Origin: Albimonas donghaensis
Lineage (GTDB): Bacteria; Pseudomonadota; Alphaproteobacteria; Rhodobacterales; Rhodobacteraceae
DNA length: 64,000 bases
Assembly (NCBI RefSeq): GCF_900106695.1
Contig: NZ_FNMZ01000002.1
Coordinates: 620,001 to 684,000 of the forward strand
Direction of reading: 5' to 3'
The notes under the pieces are model-generated. The model did no database searches. It saw only the letters and a list, made by a program, of their open reading frames with translations, and was not told the origin of the DNA. How positions within the stretch are numbered: position 1 is the first letter of the stretch; the number at the start of each line of letters is the position of its first letter. Positions 17,727 to 26,486 of this stretch are shown here, piece by piece. The translations under genes and the position numbers were made by a program.

Positions 17727-19943
17727 ATGACGCTCGCCGCTCTCGAAACCGAGATCGTCCGCCAGACCCGCCGGCGGCAGATGTATTCCGGCCTGGTCGT
17801 GCTGCTGATCGCGGCGGTGCTGATCTCGGGCTTCGATCTGTCGAACTCGATGAATTCCGGGTCGTTCTGGAACGGGATGGGGCAGTTCTTCGACTATCCC
17901 GCGGGCCTTCTGGCCGAGACCTGGGCGAAGATCGGCGAGTTTCCCGGCCTGCTGTGGCGGTTCCTGCCGGCGTTGCTGGAGACGCTGAACATCGCGGTGG
18001 CGGCGACGCTGCTGGGCGGCGCGGGGGCGGCGGTGCTGTCGCTGGCCGCGACCCCGAACCTGGGCGCGCCGGCCTGGCTGCGGCTGCCGGTGCGCCGCTG
18101 CCTGGACGTGATGCGCGCCTTCCCCGAGCTGATCATCGCGCTGTTCCTGATCTTCGTGCTGGGCACCTCGCCGGTGCCGGCGATGATCGCGGTGGCCTTC
18201 CACACCGTCGGCGCGCTGGGGAAACTGTTCTCCGAGGTCAACGAGAACATCGACGTGAAGCCGATGGAGGGCCTCGCGGCCTCCGGCGGATCGTGGTTCC
18301 AGCGGGTGCGCTACGGGGTGATCCCGCAGGTGGCGCCCAACTGGCTGAGCTATTTCCTGCTGCGGCTGGAGATCAACGTCCGCGCCTCGGCCATTCTGGG
18401 CTTCGTGGGCGCCGGCGGGATCGGGACCGAGCTGCGCCGGACCATCGGCTGGGGGCAGGGCTCGGGCGATGAGACCATCGCGCTGTTCGTGCTGCTGGTG
18501 ACCTCGATCTTCCTGATCGACCAGCTGTCCTCCTGGGGCCGGGCGCGTCTGGCCGGCAAGGCCGGACAGGGCGAGGAGACGGAGGCCCAGACCGAAGCCG
18601 GGGGCGAGGACCGCGTGGCCCGCGCCCATGCCCATGTGCGCCGCCGGATGCTCGCCACCATGGCCGCGCCGCTGCTGGCGGTGATCTATCTCGGCTACGC
18701 CTGGGTGGCGTTCGACGTGAACGGGCTGATCGCCTCGGCGCGGCCGGAGCGGGCGGCGCTGCTGGCCACGGACTCGGTCATGTACAAGGTCCATGTGGAG
18801 GAAGACCTGCGCCGCGGCGGGCTCGAAGTGGCAGTGGAGGGCGAGCGCATGGCGACCTACGCCGCCGACGCCTGGCCCGACTGGGTGCGGGCCGCCCCCG
18901 ACGCCGGCGAGACGGCGCTGGACGTCGACCTGGGCGATGGCTGGCGGGTGCTGATGAACGGCCCGGTGATCTTCGTCGACGCGCCGGGCTATGGCGAGAT
19001 CCGGGTCGAGGCCGTGGACCGCCGGATCGAGGCGACGCTGCCCCCCGGCCCGGTCCCCGACTGGATCAAGCTGTCGGACAAGAAGTTCGACGCCCGCCCC
19101 GAGCTGGGCAAGCGCATCCAGATGAGCTCGGCCAAGGTGGAGTTGCACCGCTACTACTGGGGCTGGGAGAATTTCTGGTTCGACTTCGACTCGCCGCTCA
19201 GCGGCCTGTCGGCGGGCGAGGTCTGGGCGCTGGCCTGGTCGGATGAGCGCGTCGACCCGCTGATGTCCAACGCCGCCTTCATCTTCGACGAGTTCCGCGG
19301 CAATTCCGGCTGGCAGCATGGCGAGGTGTTCCAGGCCCTGCTGGAGACCATCATGATGGCGGTGCTGGGCACGCTGGTCGCGGCCTTCGTGGGGCTGCCG
19401 CTGGCCTTCCTCGCGGCCTCCAACTTCACGCCGCACCAGGGGCTGCGCTTCGTGGTGCGGCGGGGCTTCGACCTGCTGCGCGGGATCGACATGCTGATCT
19501 GGTCGCTGATCTTCATCCGGGCCTTCGGGCTGGGGCCGCTGACCGGCGCGCTGGCCATCGCCTTCACCGATACCGGGAGCCTGGGGAAACTGTTCTCCGA
19601 GGCGCTGGAGAACGTGGACGACAAGCAGATCGAGGGCGTGCGCGCCACCGGCGCCACGCAGTTCCAGCGCTACCGCTTCGGGGTGATCCCGCAGATCCTG
19701 CCGGTCTTCGTGAGCCAGGTGCTCTACTACCTCGAATCCAACACCCGCTCGGCCACGGTCATCGGCGCGCTGGGCGCGGGAGGCATCGGGCTGATGCTGG
19801 TGGAGACCATGCGCACGTCGCGCGATTGGGAGAACACGCTCTACATCATCGTGCTGACCATCCTCGTGGTCTTCGCGATGGACGCCCTGTCCGGCTGGCT
19901 GCGTCGCCGGCTGATCCAGGGCGGCGAGCCGCGCGAAGCGTGA
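17727..19943 (+). CDS. phnE: Fused phosphonate ABC transporter permease (PhnE1-PhnE2 in one chain)
   Basis: This 738-residue protein contains two complete BPD permease modules. The first spans about residues 15-270, with the ATPase-docking EAA loop EGLAASGGSWFQRVRYGVIPQ; the second about 525-730, with EGVRATGATQFQRYRFGVIPQ. A charged linker (GQGEETEAQTEAGGEDRV, about 277-295) joins them, then one membrane span (about 310-330) and a soluble, probably periplasmic, segment of about 170 residues that precedes module 2. PhnE is normally two separate proteins of about 270 and 430 residues; here one frame encodes both with no stop between. Membrane partner of PhnC and PhnD. Confidence 0.9.
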   Translation: MTLAALETEIVRQTRRRQMYSGLVVLLIAAVLISGFDLSNSMNSGSFWNGMGQFFDYPAGLLAETWAKIGEFPGLLWRFLPALLETLNIAVAATLLGGAGAAVLSLAATPNLGAPAWLRLPVRRCLDVMRAFPELIIALFLIFVLGTSPVPAMIAVAFHTVGALGKLFSEVNENIDVKPMEGLAASGGSWFQRVRYGVIPQVAPNWLSYFLLRLEINVRASAILGFVGAGGIGTELRRTIGWGQGSGDETIALFVLLVTSIFLIDQLSSWGRARLAGKAGQGEETEAQTEAGGEDRVARAHAHVRRRMLATMAAPLLAVIYLGYAWVAFDVNGLIASARPERAALLATDSVMYKVHVEEDLRRGGLEVAVEGERMATYAADAWPDWVRAAPDAGETALDVDLGDGWRVLMNGPVIFVDAPGYGEIRVEAVDRRIEATLPPGPVPDWIKLSDKKFDARPELGKRIQMSSAKVELHRYYWGWENFWFDFDSPLSGLSAGEVWALAWSDERVDPLMSNAAFIFDEFRGNSGWQHGEVFQALLETIMMAVLGTLVAAFVGLPLAFLAASNFTPHQGLRFVVRRGFDLLRGIDMLIWSLIFIRAFGLGPLTGALAIAFTDTGSLGKLFSEALENVDDKQIEGVRATGATQFQRYRFGVIPQILPVFVSQVLYYLESNTRSATVIGALGAGGIGLMLVETMRTSRDWENTLYIIVLTILVVFAMDALSGWLRRRLIQGGEPREA

Positions 19944-19953
19944 GGAGACGGGA

Positions 19954-20565
19954 ATGGCGAAGCTGAGCGGGGCGCCCTGGATCGACCCGACCGCGCGGGT
20001 GGTGGACTCGGTGCTGGGCCGCTGCACCGAGATCATGGCGGGCTCGACCCTGCTGGAGGTGGAATTCGGCGACTATTCCTACTGCGCCGGGCGCAACGAG
20101 ATCGCCTATTCGCGGATCGGGAAGTTCGCCAACATCGCCTCGGGCTGCCGGATCTGCCCGACCAACCATCCCTATCAGCGGGCCTCGCTGCATCATTTCA
20201 TGTATCGCGCCGCGAGCTACTGGGACGACGCCGAGGATGAGGCGGAGGTGTTCGAGGAACGTCGCCGCAACGGCGTGACCGTCGGGCATGACACCTGGTT
20301 CGGCTACAACGCCGTCATCATGCCGGGGGTGAGCGTCGGCGACGGCGCCATCGTGGCCGCGGGCGCGGTGGTGACCAAAGACGTGGCCCCCTACACGATC
20401 GTCGGCGGGGTCGCGGCCTCGGAGATCAAGCGGCGGTTCCCCGAAGGGGTCGCGGCGCGGCTTCAGGCGCTCGCGTGGTGGGACTGGGATCACGCCACGC
20501 TTCGCGCTAGGCTTCAGGACTTCCGGGAGCTTCCGGTCGAGGCTTTCCTCGAAAAATACGAATGA
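19954..20565 (+). CDS. Phosphonate-operon hexapeptide-repeat transferase
   Basis: A 203-residue left-handed beta-helix acyltransferase. Hexapeptide turns are seen through GRCTEIMAGSTLLE, GDYSYCAGRNEIAYSRIGKFANIASGCRI and GHDTWFGYNAVIMPGVSVGDGAIVAAGAVVTKDV, ending in YTIVGGVAA, like chloramphenicol/streptogramin acetyltransferases. A catalytic-type histidine lies in PTNHPYQRASLHHF. A subgroup of this family is found regularly in phn operons, possibly acetylating aminoalkylphosphonates, but activity is inferred. It starts 10 nt after phnE and ends 10 nt before the FAD oxidase gene. Confidence 0.85.
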   Translation: MAKLSGAPWIDPTARVVDSVLGRCTEIMAGSTLLEVEFGDYSYCAGRNEIAYSRIGKFANIASGCRICPTNHPYQRASLHHFMYRAASYWDDAEDEAEVFEERRRNGVTVGHDTWFGYNAVIMPGVSVGDGAIVAAGAVVTKDVAPYTIVGGVAASEIKRRFPEGVAARLQALAWWDWDHATLRARLQDFRELPVEAFLEKYE

Positions 20566-20575
20566 GCGCAATGCG

Positions 20576-21694
20576 ATGAGCTATGATCTCGCGGTCATCG
20601 GGGCCGGTGTGCTCGGCCTTGCGCACGCGCTGGCCGCGGCGCGGCGGGGCAAGCGGGTGGTGGTGATCGACCGCGACGCGCAGGCCAACGGCGCCTCGAT
20701 CCGCAATTTCGGCTTCGTCACGGTGAACGGCCAGCAGGCGGGCGATTGCTGGGCGCTGGCGCGGCGCACGCGCGAGATCTGGGCGGAGGTCGCTGAGGCC
20801 GCCCGCATCCCCATCCTCCATCGCGGAATGCTGGTCACGGCCCGCCGGCCGGAGGCGGAGGCGGTGATCGACGCCTTTCTCGAAACCGACATGGCGCGGC
20901 AGACCGACTGCCGCCGGATGACGCGGGACGAGGCCGCGGCGCTCGCCCCGCTGTCGGCTTCCGTCTCCGCCGCGCTCTGGTCCCCGACCGAACTGCGGGT
21001 GGAGAGCCGCGAGGCCATTCCCGCGCTGGCCGCCTGGCTGGCGGCGGCGCATGGGGTCGAGTTCCGACGCGGCGTCGAGGTCCACGCCGTGCAGACGCCG
21101 CGGCTTGAGACCTCCGCCGGCGTGATCGAGGCGGAGACGGTGATCTGCTGCCCCGGCGACGACTATTCCGGGCCCTTCGCCGACCGGCTCGCGGCCTATG
21201 GCCTGACCCGCTGCAAGCTGCACATGCTGCGGATCCGCCCCGAGACCCCGGTGCGGCTGGAGGCGGCGGTGATGTCGGATCTCGGCCTCGCCCGCTATCT
21301 CGGCTACGCGGAACTGCCCGAGGCGCGCGCCCTCGCCGCCCGGCTGGACGCGGAGCAGCCGGAGCAGCGCGCCAACGGGGTGCATCTGATCGTCGTGCGC
21401 TCGGCCGACGGCTCGCTGGTGGTGGGCGACAGCCACCATTACGCGGCCACGCCCGATCCGTTCGCGCCGCAATCGGTGGACGCGCTGATCACGGATGAGA
21501 TGGAGGCCACGCTGGCGCTCGGCCCCTGGCGGGTGGCGGAGCGGTGGCTGGGAACCTACGCCTCGGCCCCGGATCGCTGGCGGCTGACCGACGCGCCGGA
21601 TGCGGCGACGCGGGTGGTGATCGTCACCGCGGGCTGCGGCGCGTCCACCGGATTCGCCATCGGCGAGGAGACGGTGGCGGGGCTGTTCGACTGA
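20576..21694 (+). CDS. FAD-dependent amine oxidase of phosphonate operons (TIGR03364-like)
   Basis: A 372-residue D-amino-acid-oxidase-fold flavoprotein with the N-terminal dinucleotide motif VIGAGVLGLAHALAAARRG and VVVIDRD, a typical RNFGFVTVNGQQ segment and the C-terminal FAD loop TAGCGASTGFAIGEE. The family occurs next to phnX in many bacteria. Because phosphonoacetaldehyde hydrolase follows and no PhnW transaminase is present, oxidation of 2-aminoethylphosphonate or an N-methyl derivative to phosphonoacetaldehyde is the likely role. The gene begins just after the transferase stop. Confidence 0.85.
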   Translation: MSYDLAVIGAGVLGLAHALAAARRGKRVVVIDRDAQANGASIRNFGFVTVNGQQAGDCWALARRTREIWAEVAEAARIPILHRGMLVTARRPEAEAVIDAFLETDMARQTDCRRMTRDEAAALAPLSASVSAALWSPTELRVESREAIPALAAWLAAAHGVEFRRGVEVHAVQTPRLETSAGVIEAETVICCPGDDYSGPFADRLAAYGLTRCKLHMLRIRPETPVRLEAAVMSDLGLARYLGYAELPEARALAARLDAEQPEQRANGVHLIVVRSADGSLVVGDSHHYAATPDPFAPQSVDALITDEMEATLALGPWRVAERWLGTYASAPDRWRLTDAPDAATRVVIVTAGCGASTGFAIGEETVAGLFD

Positions 21695-21757
21695 CCGTCG
21701 ATCGATGGGCCGCGGATCGACTGACCGCGGAGCGGAGTAACGGGAAAGGACCCGGGC

Positions 21758-22543
21758 ATGAAATTCCAGGCCGCCGTGTTCGACTGGGCCGGCACGATGA
21801 TCGACTTCGGCTCCTTCGCGCCGATGGGGGTGTTCGTGGAGGCGTTCTCGCGCTTCGGGATCAAGGCGACCATCGCCGACGCCCGCGGACCGATGGGACG
21901 GCCCAAGCGGGCGCATATCCAGGCCATGCTGGCGCAGAACGGCATTCGCCGGCAGTGGGAGGCGGCGCATGGCGGCGCCCCGACCGAGGCCGATGTGGAC
22001 GCGATCTACGAGATCTTCGTGCCGATGAACGAGGAGGTCGCGCCGCGCTACGCGGCGCTGGTGCCCGGGGCCAAGGGCGCCGTCGACCAGCTGGCGGCGC
22101 GGGGGATCCGTGTGGGCTCGACCACCGGCTACACCCGCTCGATCATGGCGCGGGTGCTGCCGGCGGCGGCGGCGCAGGGCTATGCGCCCGAATGCGTGGT
22201 CTGCGCCGATGACGTGGCGGACGGGCGGCCGGGGCCGGGGCAGATGCTGCGGGCGATGGAACTGCTGGGCGTGACCGATGGCGCGGCGGTGGTGAAGGTG
22301 GACGACACCGAGCCGGGCATCGCCGAGGGCGTGGCGGTCGGCGCGCTGACCGTGGGCGTGGCGATGTCTGGCAACCATGTGGGCCTGACGCCCGAGGACC
22401 TGGCGGCGTTGCCGGCTCCGGAGCGCGAGCGGCTGCGGACCCGCGCCACCGAGGCGCTGCGCGGCGCCGGGGCCGACCATGTGATCGACACGGTCGCCGA
22501 CCTGCCGGCGCTGCTCGCGATGCTGGAGCACGTCCGGGCCTGA
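21758..22543 (+). CDS. phnX: Phosphonoacetaldehyde hydrolase (phosphonatase)
   Basis: PhnX cleaves phosphonoacetaldehyde to acetaldehyde and phosphate. The 261-residue HAD-superfamily protein shows the nucleophile motif FDWAGTMIDFGS, the cap-domain MGRPKRAH whose lysine forms the Schiff base with substrate, the motif II region GSTTGYT, and the acidic motif KVDDTEPGIAEG. Length and order match the family. It is the last gene of the phosphonate operon, 63 nt after the FAD oxidase gene, and releases phosphate for growth. Confidence 0.95.
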   Translation: MKFQAAVFDWAGTMIDFGSFAPMGVFVEAFSRFGIKATIADARGPMGRPKRAHIQAMLAQNGIRRQWEAAHGGAPTEADVDAIYEIFVPMNEEVAPRYAALVPGAKGAVDQLAARGIRVGSTTGYTRSIMARVLPAAAAQGYAPECVVCADDVADGRPGPGQMLRAMELLGVTDGAAVVKVDDTEPGIAEGVAVGALTVGVAMSGNHVGLTPEDLAALPAPERERLRTRATEALRGAGADHVIDTVADLPALLAMLEHVRA

Positions 22544-23146
22544 GCCCCCGCCCTACGCCCCCTGCGCCGGGCGCCGCGTCGCGGTCGCGCGGGTGGCCTC
22601 CGGTCGCCCGCGGCGCGCGGAGGCGGGGGCGCCGGACGGGACCGTCGCAGGCGTCGGGGCGGGGGCGAGAAACGAGCGGGGGCGAGACCGCGACGCGGCG
22701 CCGGGGGGGCGAAGGCCTTTTTCCGCGTTCCCCCCGCCCGATGCGGCGGAGCCGGCGCGCGCATGTGCCGGGCGAGCCTCCCCGCATTGGCCGCGCCGCA
22801 GGCCTGCGGGCGCCGGACGCGTTCCCCCGGCGCCCTTACGCCCGTCCGCCCTTTTCGTCCGTCCGTTCCTATGCCGCCCGGCCAGGTGTCCGCCCCCACG
22901 TGTCCGCCCCCCCGCGTCCTGCGCAGGCGCCGATCTCTTCCCACCGGCGCCCGCCCGGCGACGGCGCCGCCCCGCGCCCCCGTCGCCGCGCCGCGCGGGC
23001 GCCCGGGCGCCGACCTTGGTCGGGTCGACGCGCGGCTCCCGTCCGAGGGGCTTGACCCAGCGGCGCGGGGAAGGGATGGGAAGTGGCGGGAGGGCCCTGT
23101 CGCCGTCGCGCGCCCCCTCGCGCCGATCCCGCCCGGATGCCGCCCC
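22544..23146. other. 603 bp GC-rich intergenic region, no gene seen
   Basis: Several frames are open here only because of extreme GC content; their translations are low-complexity Pro/Arg/Ala and resemble no protein. A block at 22989-23035 resembles 11929-11975. The TSUP frame is open back to 22763, but that upstream part is of the same low-complexity kind. Confidence 0.5.
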
Positions 23147-23908
23147 ATGCCCGCCGACCTGCTCTCCCTGCCGCCCGAACTGACGCCCGCGATCTTCGCG
23201 CTGATCACGGCGGCGAGCTTCTGCACCTCGTTCCTCACCGCGGCCTTCGGGCTGGGCGGAGGCGTGGCGATGCTGGCGATCCTCGCCTCCGTGCTGCCGC
23301 CCGCGGCGTTGATCCCGGTGCATGGGCTGGTGCAGCTCGCCTCCAATACCGGGCGCGCGGCGTCCATGGCCTCGCATATCCGGTGGGAACGGCTCGCGCC
23401 CTTCCTGGTCGGGGCGCTGATCGGAGCCGGCGCGGGGGGCTCGGTCTCGGTCAGCCTGCCGGGGCCGGTGGTGGAGATCGGGGTCGGGGTCTTCGTCGCC
23501 TGGTCGGCGCTCGCCACCCCGCCCGCGGCGCTGGCGAGGGCGGCGGGGCCGGCGGGGTTCGTCTCCAGCTTTCTGACCATGTTCTTCGGCGCCACCGGCC
23601 CTTTCGTGGCGGCCTATGTCAAAACCCTGCGGCTCGACCGCATGTCCCATGTCGCCACCCATGCCGCGATGATGACCGGGCAGCACCTGATCAAGGTCGC
23701 CGTCTTCGGCCTGCTGGGCTTCGCCTTCGGGCCGTGGCTGGGGCCGGTCGCGGCGATGGCGGCGGCGGGACTGGCGGGGACGCTGGCGGGCAAGCGGTTC
23801 CTCGCCCGCTCCAACGACGCGCGGTTTCACCGGATCCTGACCTGGATCCTGTGCCTGCTGGCGGCGCGGCTGGTGGCGGCGGGCGCGATGGACCTGCTGG
23901 CGATCTGA
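23147..23908 (+). CDS. TSUP-family membrane permease (sulfite exporter TauE/SafE-like)
   Basis: A 253-residue integral membrane protein with about seven to eight hydrophobic spans. The two half-repeats of the TSUP family are visible: AAFGLGGGVAMLAILASVLPP with IPVHGLVQLASNTGRA in the first half, and MFFGATGPFVAAYVK with THAAMMTGQHLIKV in the second. Family members carry sulfite, taurine-derived sulfonates or other organic acids; the substrate here is unknown. The ATG at 23147 was chosen because hydrophobic homology starts there. Proximity to the phosphonate operon may be chance, since a 600 bp gap separates them. Confidence 0.88.
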   Translation: MPADLLSLPPELTPAIFALITAASFCTSFLTAAFGLGGGVAMLAILASVLPPAALIPVHGLVQLASNTGRAASMASHIRWERLAPFLVGALIGAGAGGSVSVSLPGPVVEIGVGVFVAWSALATPPAALARAAGPAGFVSSFLTMFFGATGPFVAAYVKTLRLDRMSHVATHAAMMTGQHLIKVAVFGLLGFAFGPWLGPVAAMAAAGLAGTLAGKRFLARSNDARFHRILTWILCLLAARLVAAGAMDLLAI

Positions 23909-23942
23909 GCGGCGCGCGACCGCCCCGCCGTCTCCCGCCCCC

Positions 23943-24617
23943 TCAGGCCGGGCGGCGGGCGATCAGGCGCAGCATACGGGCCGGGCCCTGGTGGCGCGGG
24001 CCCTCGTCCAGCGTGACCAGCCCTTCCAGAAGCTCCTCGGCCACGAGGCCCTCGGCGGCGGTCCAGGCCTCGACCTCCACGTCCTGCCAGCGCTGGGCGG
24101 AGCGTTCCGGCCCGGGGCCGCCGCCGTCGCCGCCGAAGCCCTCCAGCACCAGGCGCCCGCCGGGGGCGAGCGCGGCGGCGGAGGCCGCGAAGGCCGCCCG
24201 GCGCAGGGTTTCCGGCCCCTGCAGGTGGATCAGCGCGACGAGATCCCAGCGCCGCGCCCTGGGCGACCAGGCGGTGAGATCGGCGGCGAAGCGCTCCGCC
24301 TCGACGCCGGCGGCGCGGTCGCGGGCCTCGGCCCGGCGCACGGCCTCGGGGGCGAGGTCGAAGGCGGTCACCACAGGGCCCTGGCGGGCCAGCCATGCGG
24401 AATTGCGTCCGTCCCCGTCGGCGATCAGCAGGGCCGAGGCAGGGGCCGAGACCGGCGAGGGCCGGGCCAGCGCCATGCGCAGCCACAGGTTCGGGGTCTC
24501 GCCGAAGAGCCCGCCCTCGGCCGCGAGGTAGCGCGCGTCCCAGTCAGGACCGGAGCCCCCGCCAGGCGCGGCGGCGAGGCCGGGGCCCGGCGGGGAGAAG
24601 GCGTCTGGGTCGCTCAT
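23943..24617 (-). CDS. Class I SAM-dependent methyltransferase
   Basis: A 224-residue methyltransferase. After a flexible proline/glycine start it has WDARYLAAEGGLFGETPN, typical of TehB/thiopurine-type enzymes, a modified SAM-binding loop ALLIADGDGRNSAWLA, the acidic VTAFDLAPEAV, and APGGRLVLEGFGGD. The substrate is unknown; tellurite or thiol detoxification is seen in relatives. It converges on the TSUP gene, with only 34 nt between stops. Confidence 0.85.
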   Translation of the reverse strand: MSDPDAFSPPGPGLAAAPGGGSGPDWDARYLAAEGGLFGETPNLWLRMALARPSPVSAPASALLIADGDGRNSAWLARQGPVVTAFDLAPEAVRRAEARDRAAGVEAERFAADLTAWSPRARRWDLVALIHLQGPETLRRAAFAASAAALAPGGRLVLEGFGGDGGGPGPERSAQRWQDVEVEAWTAAEGLVAEELLEGLVTLDEGPRHQGPARMLRLIARRPA

Positions 24618-24719
24618 GGCCGCGATGCTAGCGCGCGGCGGCGCCCGCCGCCATGCGAAACGCGCGGAGGGGCGGGGGAGGCGGGTGCGGGAGGGAACGG
24701 GCGTCGATGAAACCCGCCA

Positions 24720-25182
24720 GAGGCCGCTGAACCCTGGAATGATGGCCGTCGTGGAGGCGCCTGACGCTCGCGCCCTTGATCGCGCGGCTCATACGCCCGA
24801 CCCGGCCGTGGCTCCAGGGGGGGCGCGTTGGCGAGACGATGGTCGATGCCGTGTTCCTGGCGGACGCGGCCGGAGATGCGCGCGAAGGCAACCGCGGCGC
24901 CCCGATGACCGCGCACGAGGCGGGATCGTCGGCTGAAGCGCATAGAGGCGATCTTCCAGCGGCGACAGGCGACGACCACCGCTTCGTCTTCGACGCTGAG
25001 CGCCGTCGAGCCTGCTTCGCGCGGTCCCACGGGACGGCCGGCGCGGCGCAAGCCCGCTTCCGCCGCTTCGCCATCGTCTTCGGGTTGACGCCGCAGCGCT
25101 TCGACAGCGCCCTCAGGCGCTCCGAGCTGGCCTGGGTCGCCCGTCGGACGGCCGCAGGCGGAGATCTGCGCCGCGGCGCGGG
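24720..25182 (-). pseudogene. Degenerate IS481-like transposase
   Basis: The minus strand carries pieces of an IS481-type transposase in more than one frame. The first (about 25182-25054) reads VRRATQASSERLRALSKRCG then VNPKTMAKRRKR, the helix-turn-helix start; the next frame (about 25051-24900) reads REAGSTALSVEDEAVVVACRR; then RISGRVRQEHGIDHR. The DDE catalytic core is missing. A shorter related scrap is at 14.4 kb. It lies just after the flagellar DUF1217 gene and marks the left edge of the flagellar locus. Confidence 0.6.
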
Positions 25183-25196
25183 ATGAAAGCGGAAGG

Positions 25197-26036
25197 TCAG
25201 AACCGTGACTGAACCAGGCTCGCGAAGCTGGATCCAGCCTGCTGAAGCAGGCTCAACGCCGCCGTGCCGCGCGTCGCCGAGGTCGGACCATTGTTCACCG
25301 CGTCGCGGGCCAGGAAGCGCCGAATAAGCGCTTCGACATTCTCGGGGTCCGCGAAGGCCTCGACCGAGTCGGTGCCGAAGAGCTCGCGGGTCTTGTCCTG
25401 CAGGGTCTCGCGTTGCTTGTCGATGTCGATCTGCGAGAAGGAATCGGGCAGGCCATACGCGGTCTGCAGCACTTCGCGGAGCGGAAGATCGCCCATCACC
25501 GAGAACCACACCGAATCGGGGGTGGCGGACTTGGCCGCCGTCTCCGCGAACCCCTCGAGCTCTCGCCTTGCGTTCAGGGCTAGTCGCAAGGACGAGTCGG
25601 ACTCGCCGACCGCAGTGTCGAAGCTGCGTTCCTTGTAGGCGGCGACGATGTCGCCGGCGAAGCCCGGGTCCGCGACCCGCGCACCGGTGATGTCCCCGTA
25701 GCCGAAGGCCCGGGCCATTTTCTCATAGCTGTCATCGACCAGCTTCACGGCGAAGCTCTCCGGGTCGAGGGTGTTGCTTTCAAGCGCCTTGCGGATGAAA
25801 GCGCGCTTGTCGATCTCGGATTCCAGGCCGAAGGCGGTCAGGGCGACATTGAGCAGGCGATGGTCGGCGACCAGATCCGCCGGGCTGGTCGCCTTGCTCA
25901 CATTCTCCGCGAAATAGGCGGCCTCACGCTCGATATCCGGACTTTTTTCGAATGTCGCGCGCTGCGTGTTCTCGACCCGCTGAAGCAGCAGCCATCCGGC
26001 CACGCCGCCAAGCGGAAGCACCGGTGCGAAAGCCAT
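25197..26036 (-). CDS. DUF1217-family flagellar protein
   Basis: A 279-residue, largely helical protein of the DUF1217 type that accompanies flagellar genes in alphaproteobacteria. Typical segments are FGLESEIDKRAFIRKALES and DPESFAVKLVDDSYEKMARAFGYGD (residues about 70-120), and a C-terminal VEALIRRFLARDAV. The start has a short hydrophobic segment (VLPLGGVAGWLLLQRV) that is not a clear signal peptide. Function is not established; a role in flagellar assembly or export is suggested by position at the end of the flagellin-flaF-flbT group. Confidence 0.8.
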   Translation of the reverse strand: MAFAPVLPLGGVAGWLLLQRVENTQRATFEKSPDIEREAAYFAENVSKATSPADLVADHRLLNVALTAFGLESEIDKRAFIRKALESNTLDPESFAVKLVDDSYEKMARAFGYGDITGARVADPGFAGDIVAAYKERSFDTAVGESDSSLRLALNARRELEGFAETAAKSATPDSVWFSVMGDLPLREVLQTAYGLPDSFSQIDIDKQRETLQDKTRELFGTDSVEAFADPENVEALIRRFLARDAVNNGPTSATRGTAALSLLQQAGSSFASLVQSRF

Positions 26037-26075
26037 GTCTCCGTCTCCTGGTTGGCGCGTCGGATCGCGCGGAGG

Positions 26076-26486
26076 CTATTCGGCCGCCGAGGCGGCGGCG
26101 AGCAGACGCTCCTCCCGCGGGAGGAGCGTGCGCAGGGTTTTCAAGGCCTGGTAGTAGTGCTCGGCCACCACATGCTCGGTCGCCTCGGTCAGACGCGCGC
26201 GGCTGTCGGGGTCATCGAAGACCTGGCTGAGCTGCTCGATGCCCATCAGGAGCTGGCGACGGGCTTCCACCGGCTCGGCCTCGCCAGCCAGCACCAACTG
26301 GGCGATGTAGCAGACCCGTCGGACCGGCGTGGTCACCTCATGCGGGTGGATGGCGTCGCGCAGGCGCAGCACGTTGGCCTCGGGAGACAGAATGTTGATA
26401 CGGGTGCGTCGCGGCCCGTTCTCCATCACCACGCCGTTGACCATGACCCGCTCTCCGGGTCCGAGCTTCAGGATCAGGCCCGGCAT
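26076..26486 (-). CDS. flbT: Flagellin biosynthesis repressor FlbT
   Basis: FlbT binds flagellin mRNA leader and represses translation in alphaproteobacteria until the hook is complete. The 136-residue protein has the family start MPGLILKLGPGERVMVNG, then ILSPEANVLRLRDAI and a helical C-terminal half (HYYQALKTLRTLLPREERLL). Its ATG shares one base with the flaF stop (TGATG at 26488-26484), so translation is coupled. Its likely target here is the flagellin mRNA starting at 28831. Confidence 0.93.
   Translation of the reverse strand: MPGLILKLGPGERVMVNGVVMENGPRRTRINILSPEANVLRLRDAIHPHEVTTPVRRVCYIAQLVLAGEAEPVEARRQLLMGIEQLSQVFDDPDSRARLTEATEHVVAEHYYQALKTLRTLLPREERLLAAASAAE

Noticed and set aside
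16707-20036. 1109-codon open frame antisense to phnD-phnE
   Set aside because: It is a GC-driven mirror of strong phn genes; the translation is His/Arg/Gly-rich low complexity with no domain.
22741-23146. Upstream extension and extra frames before the TSUP gene
   Set aside because: Low-complexity Pro/Arg translation; conserved hydrophobic sequence starts only at 23147.
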